NCBI RefSeq assembly: GCF_020829665.1
Contig: NZ_JAIVFT010000015.1
Coordinates: 124,001 to 188,000, forward strand
Direction of reading: 5' to 3'
From: Nostoc sp. CHAB 5824
GTDB lineage: Bacteria; Cyanobacteriota; Cyanobacteriia; Cyanobacteriales; Nostocaceae
DNA length: 64,000 bases
Shown: positions 61,185 to 64,000 of the stretch, piece after piece
Position numbering within the stretch: the first letter of the stretch is position 1
Layout of the letters: each line of letters starts with the position of its first letter
Made by a program: the position numbers and the translations under genes
Notes under the pieces: generated by a model
The model's database searches: none
Told to the model about the DNA's origin: nothing
Seen by the model: only the letters and a program-made list of their open reading frames with translations

Positions 61185-63770
61185 TTATTTTTCCTGAAAT
61201 GTCCAGACTCCTTCATCCCAATCTGATTCTGTTGGGGGTGATTGTAACCAATGCTGACAACGTAGAAGATGCAACATAGCAGCTTTGTCTTGGTTGTCTG
61301 CTGCCAAAACATTAGCAAACTCGGCTCTGGCAAGGGAAAACTGGCGCTTGAGGTAATACTCGCGTCCTTTATGATAGTGTTCAATAACTTGCAATTTTTC
61401 ACTTTCAATAGGATTGGAACGCAAACCTAGCAATTCGTATATGGCTACTGGCTCATTTCTACCTTTGACACGAATGTAATCTAGTTCTCTAGCCCAAATA
61501 TAATCTTGGCATGGTTTAAAAGTATTATGGCTAATAATAATATCGCAACCATACTGTTTACTGACACTTTCTAATCGGGAGCCAAGATTAACACCATCGC
61601 CAATGGCGGTAAATTCCATTCGCTTACTAGAGCCAATATTCCCACTAATCACGGTATCAGAATTGATGCCAATGCCGATTTGAATTCTGGGCTTATCAGC
61701 TGCATAGCGACGTTGATTAAATTCATGCAGGCGATGGCGCATTTCTAAGGATGTTTGCACTGCCATCCAAGCGTGTTCTTCCAAAGCTAGGGGAGAACCA
61801 AACACAGCCATAATGGCGTCGCCGATGTATTTGTCAAGAGTGCCTTTATGTTTAAAGACTGCCTCCACCATTGATTCAAAATATTCATTGAGCATACTCA
61901 CCACTTCTTCTGCTTCCAAGTTTTCCGTCAAAGTGGTGTAGCCGCGAATATCGGAAAATAAAATCGAAACTTCTTTACGATCGCCTCCTAGTTTAGCATC
62001 ATCCAATTTCAGCAATTCTTCGGCTAATTCCTGGGTCATGTAGCGGTACATGGTACTCTTGAGCCGCTTTTCATCACTGATGTCTTCCATTACCACCAGC
62101 GCCCCACGGACTTGCTCTTGGTCGCTAGCATCAGCAATTGTGTTAATGGATAAATTAATACTGTGCTGTTCTGTACCAGTAGTTATGAGTGTGCGATCGG
62201 GGTAATATTGCTGGCGGCCTTTTAAGTCGGCTGCATGTAAAGCATCCTGATACCACTTGCTAAAGTCACCTTCTTTGATGCCGATCGCATCAGTAACGAA
62301 TTTACCTTCTAAACGGTCTTCTGGCTCCAGTCCTAGCAAACGCTTGGCACTTTCATTGGCGGCGATAATTAACCCAGTTTTATCAGTGGAAACCACCCCA
62401 TTAGAAAGACTACGCAAAATATCCCTTTGCATTTGTTCTTGTTGCTTGACTGTGGCAAACAACTGAGCATTTTGCAGCGCTACTCCCGCTTGAATATTAA
62501 AAGCTTCCATGAACTCTTCATCGTTGCGGTCAAAGCTAGCTTGGAAGCAGTCGGGAGCTTTGGGCCAATCAGCTGGATTATAAGGTGGCAAATCCCCAGT
62601 TTTCTTTTTATTTACGAGTTGGGTAACACCAATCAGCTGTTGATCGGCGTTAAATACTGGCATACAAAGCAAGCTACAGGTGCGATAACCATTTTGCTGG
62701 TCGAGTTGTTTGGCAGTACTAGACTCAGGATCATCGTACAAATCAAAGGCAATATTCAGTTTCTTGCCAGAAGCCGCTACTATACCAGCAAAGCCTTTAC
62801 CTACAGGGACTCGCAACTCCTTAGTTGAACCATCGTCTTGGGTGATTTTCGTCCATAATTCATGGCGATCGCGGTCTATTAACCATAATGTACTGCGATC
62901 GGCATTCATTAATTCCTTAGCTTCATCCATCACCCGCTTTAGTGTGTCTTCTAAGTCGAGACTGCTTTGAGAGAGGGACTTGATCGCCTTCATCAGCGCC
63001 GCCACTGCTCTTTGTTTTTGGGTGGCGACGTAAAAAGAGCGCGAGGATTCTAAAATCAGGCGAATCGAAGGGGCAAATTCTTGAAATAATTGTTCGTCAG
63101 CATAGATAAAACCTTTGGTATCAATGCGCTCTGCAAGTGGAGTATCGTGATTATTCCCAGATTTTAATTTATTCAGTAATTGTACTACTGCGACTAATTG
63201 CCCATGTTCATTTAACAGTGGCAAAGCCAGCATGGTGTAGGTGCGATAGCCAGTTCTTTTTTCTTGTTCTTGGGCAAAATGCGATCGCGGGTCACTATAA
63301 AAATCAAAGGGAATATTGATAACTTGCTTAAAGGTGGCGACTTCCCCAGCAATGCCTTTGTCGGCTGGGATGCGAATTTCTAAAGAGCGATCGCCTTCTC
63401 CCTCAGCCAGAATTGACCAGAGTTCTTTTTTTTCTTCATCCAATAAAAATATTGTTGTCCGGTCTGCCCCCAGTAATTCCCCGGTTTTCAAGGTAATCGA
63501 ATGCAACATTTCTTGCAGAATGGTTTCAAACCCCTGAGAATCCAGCATTGATAGGGTTTGATGGACAATCTGTAATTTTTGCTCGACATCCTTAACGACC
63601 TGTTTAAAAGTATCCTGAGTCAAAGGAGCAAGAAACGTAGAAACGGTTCCTTGTCTTGTGGCAAGAGCACCTACAGGAGCAGAATTTGCTTGTAATTTGT
63701 GGTTTTCTTGGTTTTGAACACCAATAATCAAATTGGCGGTCTCGCCACAACTTCCTTGATACACTGACAT
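61185..63770 (-). CDS. cyaB: CyaB-type adenylate cyclase (GAF-GAF-PAS-cyclase)
   Basis: This 861-residue protein is the size and architecture of Anabaena CyaB1/CyaB2: two GAF domains (about 75-250 and 270-440), a PAS domain (about 450-570) and a class III cyclase domain (about 590-770), ending in a helical TPR-like tail. Metal ligands D607 (FSDIRGY) and D651 (YIGDAIM) are 44 residues apart, as expected. The transition-state Asn and Arg are in GVNLGSRLES. The adenine-selecting pair is Lys (DKYIGD) and Thr (FTAIGD), the K/T pair known for CyaB enzymes. It should make cAMP, with the GAF tandem binding a cyclic nucleotide. Which of CyaB1 or CyaB2 it matches is undecided. Confidence 0.92.
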   Translation of the reverse strand: MSVYQGSCGETANLIIGVQNQENHKLQANSAPVGALATRQGTVSTFLAPLTQDTFKQVVKDVEQKLQIVHQTLSMLDSQGFETILQEMLHSITLKTGELLGADRTTIFLLDEEKKELWSILAEGEGDRSLEIRIPADKGIAGEVATFKQVINIPFDFYSDPRSHFAQEQEKRTGYRTYTMLALPLLNEHGQLVAVVQLLNKLKSGNNHDTPLAERIDTKGFIYADEQLFQEFAPSIRLILESSRSFYVATQKQRAVAALMKAIKSLSQSSLDLEDTLKRVMDEAKELMNADRSTLWLIDRDRHELWTKITQDDGSTKELRVPVGKGFAGIVAASGKKLNIAFDLYDDPESSTAKQLDQQNGYRTCSLLCMPVFNADQQLIGVTQLVNKKKTGDLPPYNPADWPKAPDCFQASFDRNDEEFMEAFNIQAGVALQNAQLFATVKQQEQMQRDILRSLSNGVVSTDKTGLIIAANESAKRLLGLEPEDRLEGKFVTDAIGIKEGDFSKWYQDALHAADLKGRQQYYPDRTLITTGTEQHSINLSINTIADASDQEQVRGALVVMEDISDEKRLKSTMYRYMTQELAEELLKLDDAKLGGDRKEVSILFSDIRGYTTLTENLEAEEVVSMLNEYFESMVEAVFKHKGTLDKYIGDAIMAVFGSPLALEEHAWMAVQTSLEMRHRLHEFNQRRYAADKPRIQIGIGINSDTVISGNIGSSKRMEFTAIGDGVNLGSRLESVSKQYGCDIIISHNTFKPCQDYIWARELDYIRVKGRNEPVAIYELLGLRSNPIESEKLQVIEHYHKGREYYLKRQFSLARAEFANVLAADNQDKAAMLHLLRCQHWLQSPPTESDWDEGVWTFQEK

Positions 63771-64000
63771 AATCGGTATTTTATATAGCAGGATGAGATT
63801 TTAGATGTAACAATGAAATTAAATTTATGTAAGTAGTGCTAAAAGCAACAATTGCTTGATATTATCCATAGTTTAATCGCTTGTTTAGCTAGCGTCATCC
63901 TGCGAATAAGGGCGGAAGTTGATTACCACCAAGCATGTTTTGACCAGAACCCTTTTGCATTGGCGGATACAGATGATGAATAGAGGGTCAGACCCCTTAT
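63771..64000. other. Upstream region of the cyclase gene to the window edge
   Basis: 230 bp with no gene or repeat identified; it should contain the promoter of the cyaB-type gene. Confidence 0.3.

Overview
The window reads as chromosomal DNA of a filamentous, heterocyst-forming cyanobacterium of the Nostoc/Anabaena group. This rests on very frequent HIP1 octamers (GCGATCGC), heptameric short tandem repeats between genes, a split-intein DnaE C-terminal half of the Npu type, a PatA-type regulator, a CyaB-type adenylate cyclase and a XisF-related recombinase homologue. I see no rRNA, tRNA or CRISPR array. Gene density is moderate. Many intergenic regions are 0.3 to 1.4 kb long and full of dispersed repeats.

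Layout. 1-6.4 kb: a truncated gene end, a GT39-like glycosyltransferase, an unknown membrane protein, a serine-recombinase-like protein and a VOC protein. 6.4-10.7 kb: a hicBA toxin-antitoxin pair lying between two copies of the 3' end of a TPR gene, then that TPR gene overlapped by an AAA-type ATPase gene (candidate two-gene STAND-like module). 11.5-21.5 kb: a PAS/GAF nucleotidyl cyclase homologue, a deoxyhypusine-synthase-like enzyme, an orphan ParA, a transporter-like/PAS/GGDEF/EAL fusion and a PLP-type histidine decarboxylase homologue. 21.8-29.6 kb: ileS, a small cNMP-binding protein, a Lin0512-type protein, pilT and a small membrane protein followed by a duplicated terminator. 29.9-40 kb: wecB, an SH3/peptidoglycan-binding protein, a receiver protein, two tandem Crp-family paralogues, then oxidoreductase, arylsulfotransferase-like and GST genes. 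40.2-42.8 kb: nrdJ (B12-dependent ribonucleotide reductase) interrupted by a 288-nt group I intron. 43-50.3 kb: two GNAT genes, a 42-bp tandem array carrying a clean MITE insertion, an atzG-atzE-like pair, DUF952, a glutaredoxin-like protein, murE and a histidine-kinase homologue. 50.4-57.9 kb: a frameshifted STAND-type N-terminal fragment, an OmpR-type regulator, a PD-(D/E)XK-like protein, dnaE-C, an SGNH protein, a decayed receiver gene and a PatA-like regulator. 58-64 kb: a long gap, a membrane protein, a pentapeptide protein and an intact CyaB-type cyclase.

Themes. (1) Three proteins keep the fold of a signalling or recombination enzyme but lack key catalytic residues: a cyclase with second metal Asp to Asn and transition-state Arg to Cys, a kinase with phospho-acceptor His to Gln, and a serine recombinase without its Ser/Arg set. 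The CyaB cyclase in the same window has all its residues and serves as a control. (2) Small non-autonomous elements are active or recently active. One family has GAGGATGTTT ends and 3-bp target duplications. Another duplicated TA, and its empty site can be read from neighbouring repeats. (3) Second-messenger signalling is dense: cAMP and c-di-GMP enzymes, a cNMP-binding protein and Crp-family regulators. No shared pathway is shown by the sequence.
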